From: Paraburkholderia azotifigens
Lineage (GTDB): Bacteria > Pseudomonadota > Gammaproteobacteria > Burkholderiales > Burkholderiaceae
Assembly (NCBI RefSeq): GCF_007995085.1
Contig: NZ_VOQS01000005.1
Location: 1,736,001 to 1,800,000 of the forward strand
Length of the DNA: 64,000 nucleotides
Direction of reading: 5' to 3'
Part shown: positions 16,322 to 25,110 of the stretch, one piece after another
How the letters are laid out: each line of letters opens with the position of its first letter
Numbering within the stretch: position 1 is the stretch's first letter
Position numbers and translations under genes: made by a program
Notes under the pieces: generated by a model
Database searches by the model: none
Seen by the model: the letters and a program-made list of their open reading frames with translations, nothing else
What the model was told of the DNA's origin: nothing

Positions 16322-17410
16322 CTAGAACGTGTGCTGGATGCCGACTCCGTACGTGCTGCCGGACGGGTAGCCCGTCAGCTTGTCGTACGAATAGACCGCG
16401 TACACGTAGGTGCGCTTCGAAAGAATGTAGTCGTAGGCGAGGCTCCCCGTATTGCGTACGTCGCTGCGATCGAGCGGCGCACTATGTTTCGTGCGAGCCC
16501 ATTCCGCGAGAATCACATTCGACGGCGAAAGCGGAACCGACACGCCTAGCTCGTAGGTGTGGGAGCCCGTTTCCACGTTGTCGTTGCTGGTCATCTGCGC
16601 GGCTCCATAAACCTTGACGAATCTTGCGTCGTAGGCGGCGCCGATCAGATACAGATCCTGCCCCGTCGACGGCGCGACGGCCGCGGACCGTACGCGTTGC
16701 GCAGAGAATACGGCTGTCAGCGGTCCCTGCACATAGGTCAGATGCACGCCGATATTGTCGCGCCCCTGATGCCCCGCCGTGCTGCTCACCCCATAGATCA
16801 CGGTGCCCGTCAGACCGCCGAGACTCGGCGATACATACTCGACGGCGTTCTGCCAGACAGTGTCGCCAATCTGCGTATTGTTGTAGCTCGCCGTGTACGA
16901 CTGCACGATCAGGGGCGAAAACACCACCGACGAACCAAACGGATTCACGAACTGCTGATTGATGTAGGTCGGGTTGGTCTGCTCGCCGAGCTTCACCGTA
17001 CCGAACGCGCCCGTCAGGCCGACATAGGCGTTCCGCGAGAACAGCCCATCCGTTGCGTTGCGCCCCATTTGCCCCGTGTTCGGCCTGAAGAAGCTTTCGA
17101 GCGAGAAGACCACCGCATTGCCGCCGCCGATGTCTTCGCGCCCACGCATGCCCCAGAACGACGTGGTCATTCCGCCGCCGCCCATCTGGACCGTGGCTGC
17201 GTGACTCGTACTGAGTTTCGAGCTGTCGATATACATGCCGATCAGCCCATACATCTGCACGCCCGGCGATGTCATCGTCGCCGCGCCCGCCGCGGCCTGG
17301 GAGGCGTCCGCAAGTGCGGCGCCCGACGTTGCCGCAAGGCACACCGCCGCGGCACAACGGATACTGAAACGCCAGCCACGTTGCTGGTTGCCCTTTCGAA
17401 TGGACTTCAA
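16322..17410 (-). CDS. Gram-negative trimeric porin
   Basis: Outer-membrane 16-stranded porin of the Burkholderia/Neisseria general porin family, about 362 residues. It has a signal peptide (CAAAVCLAATSGAALADA), then VQMYGLIGMYIDSS, FWGMRGREDIGGGNAVVFSLESFF, RNAYVGLTGAFGTVKLGEQ and a C-terminal YGVGIQHTF ending in Phe, the BAM recognition feature. No ATG is suitably placed; a TTG at 17410 with AGGAGACGCAG directly upstream gives a proper signal peptide and is used as the start. The porin, dctA and the amidohydrolase are on the same strand and probably form a dicarboxylate or pyrone uptake and catabolism unit. Confidence 0.88.
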   Translation of the reverse strand: MKSIRKGNQQRGWRFSIRCAAAVCLAATSGAALADASQAAAGAATMTSPGVQMYGLIGMYIDSSKLSTSHAATVQMGGGGMTTSFWGMRGREDIGGGNAVVFSLESFFRPNTGQMGRNATDGLFSRNAYVGLTGAFGTVKLGEQTNPTYINQQFVNPFGSSVVFSPLIVQSYTASYNNTQIGDTVWQNAVEYVSPSLGGLTGTVIYGVSSTAGHQGRDNIGVHLTYVQGPLTAVFSAQRVRSAAVAPSTGQDLYLIGAAYDARFVKVYGAAQMTSNDNVETGSHTYELGVSVPLSPSNVILAEWARTKHSAPLDRSDVRNTGSLAYDYILSKRTYVYAVYSYDKLTGYPSGSTYGVGIQHTF

Positions 17411-17454
17411 CTGCGTCTCCTGTGATTGATATTTTTTGGGCGCGAGCGGCCCCG

Positions 17455-17479
17455 CTGCGTGTGCCCGGCGCACACGCAG
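17455..17479 (-). other. Perfect hairpin between dctA and the porin
   Basis: CTGCGTGTGC and GCACACGCAG form a perfect 10-bp stem with a 5-nt loop in the 107-bp gap between the end of dctA and the porin start. Read on the minus strand it is followed by A-rich, not T-rich, sequence, so it is not a standard intrinsic terminator. It may stabilise the upstream message or separate expression of the two genes. Confidence 0.4.
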
Positions 17480-17517
17480 ACCGTGATGTTCAGACGTTAT
17501 GTTGTTGGGCTAGATGC

Positions 17518-18819
17518 TCATTCCGCGCGACGGCGCAGCATCTCGGCGTTCAGCCGTGAACGGTCGAGTTCGTGTTCCCATGCGGATACGACCAGCGTCG
17601 CGACGCCATTGCCGATCGTATTGACGATCGCGAGCCCGGTGCCCATAAAGCGATGGATGCCGAGAATCAGCACCATGCCCGACACAGGGATCAGCGGAAA
17701 CACCAGCAACGTCGAGGTCAGCATGACGAACGCCGCGCCCGCCACGCCGCTTGCGCCCTTCGATGTCAGCATCGCCACGCCGACCAGCGTCAGTTGCTGT
17801 GTCAGGCTGAGTTCGACATTGAATGCCTGGGCGATGAACAGCACGGCCATCGTCAGATAGATGTTCGTGCCGTCCAGATTAAAGGAATAACCCGCCGGAA
17901 TGACGAGGCCCACGACCGACTTCGAACAGCCGAGGCGCTCGAGCTTTTCGAGCATCTGCGGCAGCGCTGCCTCCGACGAACTCGTGCCGAGCACAATGAG
18001 AATTTCCTCGCGGATATAACCCATGAATCGCCAGATACTGAACCCGAGCACGCGCGAAATCGCGCCGAGCACGACTAGCACGAAGATGATGAGCGTCAGA
18101 TAGAACGCGCCGATCAGCTTGAGCAACGGCAACACCGCACCGATGCCGTACGTGCCGATCGTGAACGCGATCGAGCCGAACGCCCCGATCGCCGCGACCT
18201 TCATGATGATGTGGACGATGCCGAACAACGTATGCGCGAAGCCGTCAATCATGGCGGCCAGCGCACGTCCGCGCTCGCCGGCCGCCGCGAGTGCAGCGCC
18301 GAACAGCACCGAGACAAGCAGAATCTGCAGCACGTTGCCCGACGTGAACGCTCCTGTAATCGTGTCGGGAATGATGTGCATCAGGAACTCGACCGTATTC
18401 TGCTGATGCGCCGCCGTGGTGTAACCAGTCAGCGCATGGGTGTCGATTTTCGCCGGATCCAGATTGAAGCCGCTGCCGGGATGAAACAGATGTCCGGCGA
18501 CAAGTCCGACCACGAGCGACAGCGTCGACACCAGTTCGAAGTACAGCAGCGCCTTGCCGCCCACACGACCGACCTTTTTCATGTCGCCCATGCCTGCGAT
18601 GCCCGTGACCACGGTGCAAAAAATGATCGGGCCGATCACCATCTTGATCAGTTTGATGAACGCATCGCCGAGCGGCTTCATCTGCACCGCGAGCGACGGG
18701 GCGAAATGGCCCAGCAACACACCGAGCAGGATCGCGACGAACACCTGGAAATAGAGCGCGCGGTAGAAAGGCTTTTTGACTTCCCGCGCGCGCGACGACA
18801 TCACCGCACCGTTATTCAT
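17518..18819 (-). CDS. dctA: C4-dicarboxylate transport protein DctA
   Basis: DAACS-family inner-membrane symporter of 433 residues that imports succinate, fumarate, malate and related dicarboxylates. Landmarks are [50 protein letters not shown], the re-entrant loop serine motif [12 protein letters not shown], and [24 protein letters not shown]. The ATG at 18819 is preceded by GAGGGG. It lies between the porin and the amidohydrolase on the same strand. It may import the substrate or product of that hydrolase. Confidence 0.92.
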   Translation of the reverse strand: MNNGAVMSSRAREVKKPFYRALYFQVFVAILLGVLLGHFAPSLAVQMKPLGDAFIKLIKMVIGPIIFCTVVTGIAGMGDMKKVGRVGGKALLYFELVSTLSLVVGLVAGHLFHPGSGFNLDPAKIDTHALTGYTTAAHQQNTVEFLMHIIPDTITGAFTSGNVLQILLVSVLFGAALAAAGERGRALAAMIDGFAHTLFGIVHIIMKVAAIGAFGSIAFTIGTYGIGAVLPLLKLIGAFYLTLIIFVLVVLGAISRVLGFSIWRFMGYIREEILIVLGTSSSEAALPQMLEKLERLGCSKSVVGLVIPAGYSFNLDGTNIYLTMAVLFIAQAFNVELSLTQQLTLVGVAMLTSKGASGVAGAAFVMLTSTLLVFPLIPVSGMVLILGIHRFMGTGLAIVNTIGNGVATLVVSAWEHELDRSRLNAEMLRRRAE

Positions 18820-18968
18820 GACGCCCCTCGTCGGCGGAGGGCGTAGCAAAGCATCTGAAACATCGTGTCTCCTGACCAGAAATGGTTGGCGTAGCGACGG
18901 GCAAGGCCGCCGCTCCTTACATCTGCCATCGCACGTGGCAGTTCATGCGAACTTCGAAGACGGGTTCT

Positions 18969-19832
18969 TCAGAAACCGTAAAGGCGCGCGGGGTTCGTGA
19001 CCAGCAGCTTCTCGCGCAATCCAGCGTCCGGACAGAAGCGGAACAGCAGATCGACCAGCTCGCCGTCGTTTGGCATGTCCCTGCTGATGTTCGGATGCGG
19101 CCAGTCGGTGCCCCACAGCACGCGGTCGGGCGCCGCCTGTATCAGCGTGTGGGCGAACGGAATCGCGTCGTCGAAAGGCCGCCGGCCCGCGGAAACGCGC
19201 TCCGCGCCGCAGACCTTAACCCACGCGAGGGGATTGCGCATGAGCTCCAGCAGTTGCCTGAACGGTTCTTGATCGAGCCCCGCCTCGGCATGGACGCGCC
19301 CCATATGGTCGATCACGAACGGCACCCTGATGCGCGCGATTCTCCCGGCGTAGTGGAGAATGTCTTGTGCATCCAGATGTAGCACGACATGCCAGCCGAG
19401 CCGCTCGATCCACTCCAGCACGGAGTCGAACACATCGAGATCGGGCGCGCCCCCCAGGTGCGCAACGAAATTGAAGCGCACGCCGCGCACGCCCTGCGCA
19501 TCCAGCTGAGCCAGCTGATTGTCGGTCACATCGCCGTCGACGATCGCGACGCCGCGATAACGGCCGTTGCCGCGCGCGATGGCATCGAGCATCGCCGTAT
19601 TGTCCGTGCCGTGGCAGCTTGCCTGCACGATCACCCCACGGCTCACGCCGAGGGCATCATGCAAGCCCGCGAGGCGCTCGAACGGTGCGTCGGGCGGCGT
19701 ATAGCTGCGATCCGGCGCGTAGGGGAAAACGTCGGCGGGGCCAAATACATGACAGTGCGCATCACAAGCTCCTGCAGGCAGCGCATGCGCGGGTCGGACG
19801 GGATGGGGATCGGGAGCCAGACAGGATTTCAT
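18969..19832 (-). CDS. Amidohydrolase, 2-pyrone-4,6-dicarboxylate lactonase-like
   Basis: TIM-barrel metal-dependent hydrolase of 287 residues. The metal-binding start is ACDAHCHVFGPADVFPYAPDRSYTPPDAP and the conserved late Asp motif is LWGTDWPHPN. This matches the LigI-type group that opens pyrone or muconolactone rings. LigI itself hydrolyses 2-pyrone-4,6-dicarboxylate in protocatechuate or gallate meta-cleavage. No other ring-cleavage genes are nearby, so the exact substrate is open. It is divergent from a LysR regulator and followed by dctA and a porin on the same strand, which suggests an inducible uptake-and-hydrolysis cassette for a carboxylated lactone. Confidence 0.78.
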   Translation of the reverse strand: MKSCLAPDPHPVRPAHALPAGACDAHCHVFGPADVFPYAPDRSYTPPDAPFERLAGLHDALGVSRGVIVQASCHGTDNTAMLDAIARGNGRYRGVAIVDGDVTDNQLAQLDAQGVRGVRFNFVAHLGGAPDLDVFDSVLEWIERLGWHVVLHLDAQDILHYAGRIARIRVPFVIDHMGRVHAEAGLDQEPFRQLLELMRNPLAWVKVCGAERVSAGRRPFDDAIPFAHTLIQAAPDRVLWGTDWPHPNISRDMPNDGELVDLLFRFCPDAGLREKLLVTNPARLYGF

Positions 19833-19941
19833 TGCAAGGTCGTCTCTTCGTCAGTGTTCCGCGTGCGGTGCGGACTCGATTGGGTGAGCGCATTGTGACG
19901 ATCCCTGCCGACGCCTACAATTGCCATACCGAACTAACTGA

Positions 19942-19958
19942 TATGTGACTTTCACATA
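19942..19958. promoter_or_regulatory. LysR operator candidate (TATGTGA/TCACATA)
   Basis: Perfect inverted repeat TATGTGA-CTT-TCACATA in the 133-bp divergent gap, ending 7 bp before the LysR start codon. The outer T and A frame a LysR-type interrupted palindrome. It could mediate autorepression and divergent control of the amidohydrolase operon. The arms also resemble CRP half-sites, but the spacer is 3 bp rather than 6. Confidence 0.5.
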
Positions 19959-19965
19959 CCTTCCA

Positions 19966-20892
19966 ATGGAACTGAAGCAACTCGAGGCATTTGTTCAGGT
20001 TGCCGAACTCGGCAGCTTTACGCGTGCGGCGATCACGCTGGACACCAACCAGCCCGCCTTGAGCCGGCTGGTGCGGCAACTGGAGGTCGAGTTGCGTCAC
20101 ACGCTGCTCGAACGCAATGGGCGCGGCGTCACGCCGACGCCGGCCGGGCAGCGGATGCTCGAGCATGCGAAAGGGATTCTTCAGCAGGTGCAGCGTGCGT
20201 CGCAGGATCTCGACGGCCTTCATGGTGCGCCCGGAGGCCATTTCGGCATCGGCATTACACCGAGCTTTGCGAAGGTGGCCACGCACGAGCTCGTCACGAG
20301 TTTTCGAACTACGTTCCCGGGTGCAACCATTTCCGTCGCACAAGGGTTGTCCACTTATCTGATCGAATGGCTGATGATGGGTCGCATCGACGTCGCGGTT
20401 CTGTACGACACGTTCGACACGCCGCTAGTCGACAAACGAACCATCTTCACCGAGGAATTGTTTCTGATCGGCCCGGATACGCGCGAAGCGCAAGAAGAGA
20501 CACCGTTCGCGCCTTCGGCTGCCATCCCGCTGCGGAACATTGCGCGTTATCCGCTTGTGATTCCAGGCCGCATGCATGCGATCAGACGGATGGTCGAATC
20601 GGCAGCGGCCGAGCAAGGCGTGCGCTTACGGATCGAACTGGAGGTGGACGCTGTGACGTCGATTCTGGATCTCGTTACCGAGGGCATCGGCTATGCCGTG
20701 CTATCGCTGAACGCAACGACCAGCGACGCGCTCAAGCGACGGTTCAACGTCATGCGAATCACCGAACCGACGCTCTTCAGCCGTCTCGCCATAGCGACCA
20801 GCAGCAAGCACACGCTGTCGCAACTGGCTGTCCAGGCCATCTCGATGCTCGAGGCGAAAATTCTGCCGTTGTACGGCGACGCCGCCGCATAG
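19966..20892 (+). CDS. LysR-family transcriptional regulator
   Basis: LysR-type regulator of 308 residues. The N-terminal winged helix is MELKQLEAFVQVAELGSFTRAAITLDTNQPALSRLVRQLEVELRHTLLERNGRGVTPTPAGQRML; the C-terminal effector domain contains GITPSFAKVATHELVTSFRTTFPG and LVIPGRMHAIRRMVE. It is divergently transcribed from the amidohydrolase-dctA-porin genes and is their most likely regulator. The ATG at 19966 begins the canonical MELKQL start; the frame also permits an earlier GTG at 19945. Confidence 0.85.
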   Translation: MELKQLEAFVQVAELGSFTRAAITLDTNQPALSRLVRQLEVELRHTLLERNGRGVTPTPAGQRMLEHAKGILQQVQRASQDLDGLHGAPGGHFGIGITPSFAKVATHELVTSFRTTFPGATISVAQGLSTYLIEWLMMGRIDVAVLYDTFDTPLVDKRTIFTEELFLIGPDTREAQEETPFAPSAAIPLRNIARYPLVIPGRMHAIRRMVESAAAEQGVRLRIELEVDAVTSILDLVTEGIGYAVLSLNATTSDALKRRFNVMRITEPTLFSRLAIATSSKHTLSQLAVQAISMLEAKILPLYGDAAA

Positions 20893-20966
20893 CCGTTGCG
20901 CGTCCAGGACGATGATGAAGGCGTGCGGACTCTCAGCCATCCGATGATGTATCCGTGCACCGTCCT

Positions 20967-21125
20967 CTAGCTAAACATTTCCGGCCGCAGGTCGCTTACC
21001 TCTATGATCACATCGGCCGGCAGATTAGCCCTGCGTGCGGCGGCACGGATGGCGTCGGCGTTGGGCGCCTCATACAGGCAATAAGTTTTCTTCTTGTCCG
21101 CGCTAAGACTGATTTTTCGACTGAG
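20967..21125 (-). pseudogene. DUF4242-like C-terminal fragment
   Basis: The minus-strand frame ends with SADKKKTYCLYEAPNADAIRAAARRANLPADVIIEVSDLRPEMFS, which matches the conserved C-terminal half of DUF4242 proteins. The usual N-terminal half is missing and the preceding codons in this frame look unrelated. Likely a truncated remnant, though a short product from an upstream in-frame start (to 21188) cannot be excluded. Confidence 0.4.
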
Positions 21126-21422
21126 CGAAGAGCGGGGCATGGATGAACCTTGAAGACGCGCCGTGTCACACGTATACACACGGCGCACACGGCGACGCCG
21201 ATCGATCGAACACGCGTACTGAAGTCGCTCCGCGTAGCACAGGTTGGCTCACGCGACGCACTGCCGACGGTTCCGGCATCACTACCCACCAAACCGCATT
21301 GACAATCGCGCATCGACCAACAAATACTGTCAGGAAACTTTGTTGATCAAGGTGAATTTGCAAACGAAGCCGGATCATTGACAACCGCCGGCGGTGCCGG
21401 CACGTCCCATGGAGTTGCCGAG

Positions 21423-21758
21423 ATGGAACACGCGATTCGCAAGCGCATCAATCAGATGTTCTCCCGCGACCGGCGCATGGCGCAGATAGCCCTTCTGCTG
21501 CTCTGGGTCACGATAGGTTACGTGTATTTCGCCGTCACCTCGCAAACAGACGATTTTCTCGTACGCGTCGCGCTCACTATCGGCGCGAGCACGGTGCTCG
21601 TTTTCAACTCAGCGTCGATCCTCGCCATGATCCGCCATTACCAGGAAGACAAGGATCACATCTACGGGCTCGACATCCGTCACCTCGATGAGAATCGTGC
21701 CGCGAAGGCCGCACTCGCAGGCAGCGACGGCGAAGCGCTCACCCCAGCCGTCGATTAA
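21423..21758 (+). CDS. Small two-TM membrane protein
   Basis: Unrecognised protein of 111 residues. Two membrane segments are visible (about residues 20-38, IALLLLWVTIGYVYFAVTS, and about 46-68, VALTIGASTVLVFNSASILAMI), between a basic N terminus and a charged C-terminal tail (RHYQEDKDHIYGLDIRHLDENRAAKAA). GGAG precedes the ATG. It is the first gene of a plus-strand cassette of small membrane proteins leading into an APC permease. It may be an accessory subunit, but no family match is claimed. Confidence 0.6.
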   Translation: MEHAIRKRINQMFSRDRRMAQIALLLLWVTIGYVYFAVTSQTDDFLVRVALTIGASTVLVFNSASILAMIRHYQEDKDHIYGLDIRHLDENRAAKAALAGSDGEALTPAVD

Positions 21759-21777
21759 ACACTCCAGGTCTGTTTCA

Positions 21778-21823
21778 ACCAGCCCGATGTGCTCTCCCGG
21801 TGTCCTGCAGGCCCCGGGCTGGT
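21778..21823 (+). other. Intergenic long stem with 9-bp arms
   Basis: ACCAGCCCG at 21778-21786 pairs perfectly with CGGGCTGGT at 21815-21823 across a 28-nt loop. It lies between two co-directional small membrane-protein genes. No T tract follows, so it is more likely an mRNA processing or stability element than a terminator. Confidence 0.3.
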
Positions 21824-21881
21824 ATCGCATTGCACTCGTCCGTTGCAAACCGGAATGCCGTCATCAGAAAGGAGGCCCGCT

Positions 21882-22268
21882 ATGGCAGCCGATTATGTCC
21901 CGCCCGTTCAGAAAGGTATAGGCCAGCTTGTCGACAGCATCTTTCTGCTGGTGCTCGTCTACTGCAGCCTGCTCGCGCCGTTATTGCTCAAAACACCCGA
22001 CAAACCGCCCGAAGCTCAAGCCGCCAGCACGCAAGTGTCATGGCGAGAGCTTGGTCAAACGCCCGCCATGGAAGCGCAATGGCGCAAGCTCGGCTATGAC
22101 GCGCAGCAGGCGAAGCCGATCATCACCTCCCGCTTCGACTATCAGATCGAACCCGTTTCGCTGATCGTGACGGCGCTCGTGATTGCCGGCTATTTCGTCT
22201 TTGTGCTGCGCGTGTCGGACAGGCAATACCGTCAGGTGATTGCCGAAAAATTCGGAGAGACGTCATGA
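21882..22268 (+). CDS. Small membrane protein with two TM segments
   Basis: Unrecognised protein of 128 residues. TM1 lies at about 14-34 (QLVDSIFLLVLVYCSLLAPLLL). A soluble loop of about 55 residues follows (KTPDKPPEAQ... WRKLGYDAQQAKPIITSRFDYQIEP), then TM2 at about 92-112 (VSLIVTALVIAGYFVFVLRVS). A strong GGAGG precedes the ATG. Its stop overlaps the start of the 46-residue gene (ATGA), so translation of the two is probably coupled. The loop topology suggests a partner of the downstream permease. Confidence 0.65.
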   Translation: MAADYVPPVQKGIGQLVDSIFLLVLVYCSLLAPLLLKTPDKPPEAQAASTQVSWRELGQTPAMEAQWRKLGYDAQQAKPIITSRFDYQIEPVSLIVTALVIAGYFVFVLRVSDRQYRQVIAEKFGETS

Positions 22269-22405
22269 ACCTATGGCAATGGCTTAGCAACGCCGCATGG
22301 GGCCTTTCAATTCTCATCTTCGCGTGGATTCTGATCGACGCGTTCAGGGTCCATCGCGACTATGACGACGACTTCCTGATGAGTTCCACGGAAGGCAAAG
22401 AGTAG
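22265..22405 (+). CDS. 46-residue single-TM membrane protein
   Basis: Tiny open frame of 46 codons plus stop. It starts MNLWQWLSNAAWG, has one hydrophobic segment (SILIFAWILI, about 15-25) and ends with a charged tail (FRVHRDYDDDFLMSSTEGKE). The ATG lies within the stop of the upstream gene (ATGA overlap), and the APC permease starts 30 bp downstream behind its own AAGGAG. Coupling, composition and position argue for a real transport-associated small protein. No family recognised. Confidence 0.6.
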   Translation: MNLWQWLSNAAWGLSILIFAWILIDAFRVHRDYDDDFLMSSTEGKE

Positions 22406-22435
22406 TCCGACAGTCATCATGTCAAGGAGCCGCTC

Positions 22436-23830
22436 ATGAGTGACGCAGCAGGCGTGGCACAGCAAGGCGAACGGATCGCGTTGCTGAAAGTGTTGGGACC
22501 GATTCACGTGTGGGCGCTCGGCGTCGGCATCGTGCTCGTCGGGGAATTCATGGGCTGGAACTTCTCGGTCGCGAAAGGCGGCGCGTATGGATCGCTGATC
22601 GCGTGCTGGATCATCGGCCTGCTCTACACGTGCGTCGCGATGATCGACTCGGAAGTGACATCGACCGTCGCGGCCGCGGGCGGGCAGTACACGCAGGCCA
22701 AGCACATCATCGGGCCGTTGATGGCGTTCAACGTGGGCCTCTATCTGGTGATGGCCTACACGATGCTGGAAGCCGCCGACGCGCTGGTGGTCGGCGATCT
22801 GATCAAGGCCGTCGCAATCGACTCGGGCTATGCGAATTTCGACTCGCGTCCATTCACGCTGGTCACGATCGCGTTTCTCGCACTGCTGAATTATCGCGGC
22901 GTATTCGTAACGCTCACGGTCAACTTCGTGATCACGGCCGTCGCATTCATCGCGATCGTCGTGCTGTTTCTCGGTGTTGCACCGTGGCATCCCGGCCAGA
23001 CACTCATTCATCACGAACTGCTCACGCAGCTTCCGTATGGATGGCTCGGCGTGGTCGCCGCATTGCAATTCGGCATGTGGTACTACCTCGGCATCGAAGG
23101 CACCTGCCAGGCCGCCGAAGAGGTCCGCTCGGCGGGCCGCTCCATTCCACTCGGAACGATGTGCGGGATGATCACGCTGCTCATTGCGGCGGCCATGACC
23201 TGGTACGTCGCCACCGGCCTGATGCCGTGGGAATATCTCGGCCAGGCCGTGACACCGCTGTACGACGCCGCCCGCCTGTCCGGCAGCAAGAGCTTGCAGA
23301 CGCTGCTTTTCGTGGGCACGCTGTTCTCGGCGGTGGCCTCGGCGAACGGCTGCATCAACGATGCATCGCGCGCATGGTTCTCGATGTCGCGCGACCGCTA
23401 TATGCCGATGTGGTTCGGCGCGGTGCATCCGCGTTACCGCACGCCCTATCGCGCGATCATCTTTCTCGTGCCGATCGCCATTTCGTTCGCATTCACAGGA
23501 TTGCTCGATCAGGTGATCACGTTCTCGATCCTCTCGGGCCTGCTCGGCTACACGTTCATGTCCATCAATATCATCAAGTTTCGCCGCCAGTGGCCGCTCG
23601 GCAGCATCAATCGCGGCTACATCCATCCCTTCCACCCGATTCCCGCGATCGTGCTGGCCACCCTGTGCATCGCGACGTACTTCGCGACGTATCTCGGCTA
23701 CGGCACGTCGCTGCTGTCGATCATGGCGTTCTACATCATGGCGTCGATCTGGTTCGCGCTGCATCGATACAAATACGTGAAGCGTGGCGACCAGTTCACG
23801 ATGGACTGGCCGCGTCCGAAGCACTATTGA
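22436..23830 (+). CDS. APC-family permease (ethanolamine/amine permease-like)
   Basis: Amino acid-polyamine-organocation transporter of 464 residues with about twelve membrane segments. The TM1 region is HVWALGVGIVLVGEFMGWNFSVAKGGAYGSLIACW and the TM6 region is FGMWYYLGIEGTCQAAEEV. The conserved inter-helix block is NGCINDASRAWFSMSRDRYMPMWFGAVHPRYRTPYRA. The TM1 Gly-rich break with GEFMGWNFS recalls ethanolamine permeases (Eat/EutH-independent). It follows three small membrane-protein genes on the same strand. Substrate is probably a small amine or amino acid; its closeness to a methylated-amine locus makes an amine attractive. Confidence 0.75.
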   Translation: MSDAAGVAQQGERIALLKVLGPIHVWALGVGIVLVGEFMGWNFSVAKGGAYGSLIACWIIGLLYTCVAMIDSEVTSTVAAAGGQYTQAKHIIGPLMAFNVGLYLVMAYTMLEAADALVVGDLIKAVAIDSGYANFDSRPFTLVTIAFLALLNYRGVFVTLTVNFVITAVAFIAIVVLFLGVAPWHPGQTLIHHELLTQLPYGWLGVVAALQFGMWYYLGIEGTCQAAEEVRSAGRSIPLGTMCGMITLLIAAAMTWYVATGLMPWEYLGQAVTPLYDAARLSGSKSLQTLLFVGTLFSAVASANGCINDASRAWFSMSRDRYMPMWFGAVHPRYRTPYRAIIFLVPIAISFAFTGLLDQVITFSILSGLLGYTFMSINIIKFRRQWPLGSINRGYIHPFHPIPAIVLATLCIATYFATYLGYGTSLLSIMAFYIMASIWFALHRYKYVKRGDQFTMDWPRPKHY

Positions 23831-23845
23831 AGCGAGGCGCCCGAC

Positions 23846-24523
23846 ATGCAAGCAGTGGGAATCGTGCTGGCAGTCCTTTTCGTGGCCGCGCTGGTCCTGA
23901 TGCACCGGCGCGATCGCCATGCACTGAGAACAGAGCGCGGCAAACTGTTCGATGCATGCCATGCCCTGTTCGACTGTCAGCGCATCACTCAGGAATCCGT
24001 CGCGTGGCCTGTGCTCGCCGGGACGTATGGCGGATTCGACGTGCACATCGCGCCTCTCGTCGACGATATCGTGTTTCGCAAGGTGCCTTCGCTGTGGTTG
24101 CTCGTAACGGTGAAACGCGCACTGCCGATAGCGGGAGCCGTCGACATGCTCGCGCGCGCGCAGAATACCGAGTTCTATTCGCCTGCCGACGGCCTGCCCG
24201 TTCGCGTCGCGACGCCACACGAATGGCCGCGCCAGATGACGATCAAGGCCGACAGGCCTGCTGCCGATCTGCCGCTCGCCGCGCTCGATCCTCATGTGCG
24301 GACATTCTTTGCCGACCCTCGTGCAAAGGAGATGCTCGTCACGCGCCAGGGCGTGAGGATCGTGTATCAGGCGCAGGCAGCCGAGCGCAGCGAGTATCTC
24401 GTGCTGCGACGCGCCGTGTTCCGCGACGCGCGCTTGCCGGCGGCGCTCGTCGGTTCACTGCTCGATCAGGCCGTGCAGGTATGCGCCGCCGTGATGAAAG
24501 GAGATGTTCATGGGCACGCTTAA
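23846..24523 (+). CDS. Membrane-anchored protein of unknown function
   Basis: Unrecognised protein of 225 residues with a single N-terminal membrane anchor (about 3-20, AVGIVLAVLFVAALVLM) and a soluble domain of about 200 residues (CHALFDCQRITQES..., YGGFDVHIAPLVDDIVFRKVPSLWLLVTVK). It lies 15 bp after the APC permease and overlaps the next small gene by 14 bp. Operon position suggests an accessory role in the same transport system, but no motif fixes a function. Confidence 0.6.
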   Translation: MQAVGIVLAVLFVAALVLMHRRDRHALRTERGKLFDACHALFDCQRITQESVAWPVLAGTYGGFDVHIAPLVDDIVFRKVPSLWLLVTVKRALPIAGAVDMLARAQNTEFYSPADGLPVRVATPHEWPRQMTIKADRPAADLPLAALDPHVRTFFADPRAKEMLVTRQGVRIVYQAQAAERSEYLVLRRAVFRDARLPAALVGSLLDQAVQVCAAVMKGDVHGHA

Positions 24524-24800
24524 GATGGCTCGGCCGTTGCATCCGTATCTCGTTCTGGTAGCGGCAGTCCTGTTGCCGGGCGCCGGACAGGTGATCAACG
24601 GGATGCCGACGCGAGCGCTAATCATGCTGTTTTTCATGCTCTCGCTCGGGTTCGTGACCATGCAACTCGCTCCGCCCGGGCGATCGTTTATCGGAAGCCA
24701 TGCAGGCGGCGTATTCGTCTATGCGATCGCCGTGATGGACGCGTATATGATCGCCCGCTATCGATGGGAAATGTTCCGCACCCGCGCTGCCGTTCAATGA
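24510..24800 (+). CDS. Small membrane protein
   Basis: Protein of 96 residues with two or three hydrophobic segments (LVLVAAVLLPGAGQVINGM, ALIMLFFMLSLGFVTMQL, GGVFVYAIAVMDAYMIARY). The LPGAGQVxNG motif resembles small TM2-like membrane proteins. AAAGGAG sits 6-7 bp before the ATG at 24510, making it preferable to the ATG at 24504. The start lies inside the end of the preceding gene. Last gene of the cassette beginning at 21423. Confidence 0.55.
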   Translation: MGTLKMARPLHPYLVLVAAVLLPGAGQVINGMPTRALIMLFFMLSLGFVTMQLAPPGRSFIGSHAGGVFVYAIAVMDAYMIARYRWEMFRTRAAVQ

Positions 24801-25110
24801 CGGTTTTCGGCTGAACCGCTCGCCCGCGTACTCACGCCCTTACACCTCTGCTGATCGCGGAACCGCATCGAGTCATCCCGCCTGAACCCTGCTTCCCGCC
24901 ACGCGCGGCGCCGCCCTGCGGCGACCCAACGCTTCACGCAAAGCCGATCGACAGTCGCCACTGCGATCGCGGCCTGCCCCCTTCCCCGTTTCGTCTACCT
25001 CATTAGTCGTACCCCGACTAACGGATTGAGCATTTGCCGTCGATAAGAAACGATCTCACCTGTGGAGACAACGACACGCGAATCCGATCATCGACATAAC
25101 GGAGTGTTCT
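24801..25110. other. Non-coding gap with hairpin and operator-like repeats
   Basis: The 310-bp stretch ahead of the first GcvT-like gene contains no convincing gene. It holds a short CGCCGC/GCGGCG hairpin (24909-24923) without a T tract, and the operator-like repeat block at 24996-25021. No glycine riboswitch architecture was recognised. Confidence 0.4.
24996..25021. promoter_or_regulatory. Palindrome TTAGTCG/CGACTAA with TACC heptamers
   Basis: TTAGTCG at 25003-25009 and CGACTAA at 25015-25021 are perfect inverted arms around TACCC. Two same-strand heptamers, TACCTCA (24996) and TACCCCG (25010), begin 14 bp apart. They resemble the TACC-type half-sites found upstream of other genes of the methylamine locus. 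The block lies about 90 bp upstream of the first GcvT-like gene. Confidence 0.4.

Noticed and set aside
17455..17479. Intrinsic terminator for dctA
   Set aside because: The stem is perfect, but the sequence following it in the direction of dctA transcription is GC-rich and then A-rich, with no T tract, so it was listed only as a hairpin.
19942..19958. CRP site
   Set aside because: The half-sites TGTGA/TCACA are present, but the spacer is 3 bp instead of the 6 bp required. A LysR operator is more likely.
22307..24295. A 662-residue open frame on the minus strand
   Set aside because: Antisense to the APC permease and its neighbour, which have clear family motifs and Shine-Dalgarno sites. Composition is that of a shadow.
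24801..25110. Glycine riboswitch upstream of the GcvT-like gene
   Set aside because: No tandem aptamer-like conserved core was seen. The protein is not the glycine-cleavage T protein and gcvH/gcvP are absent.
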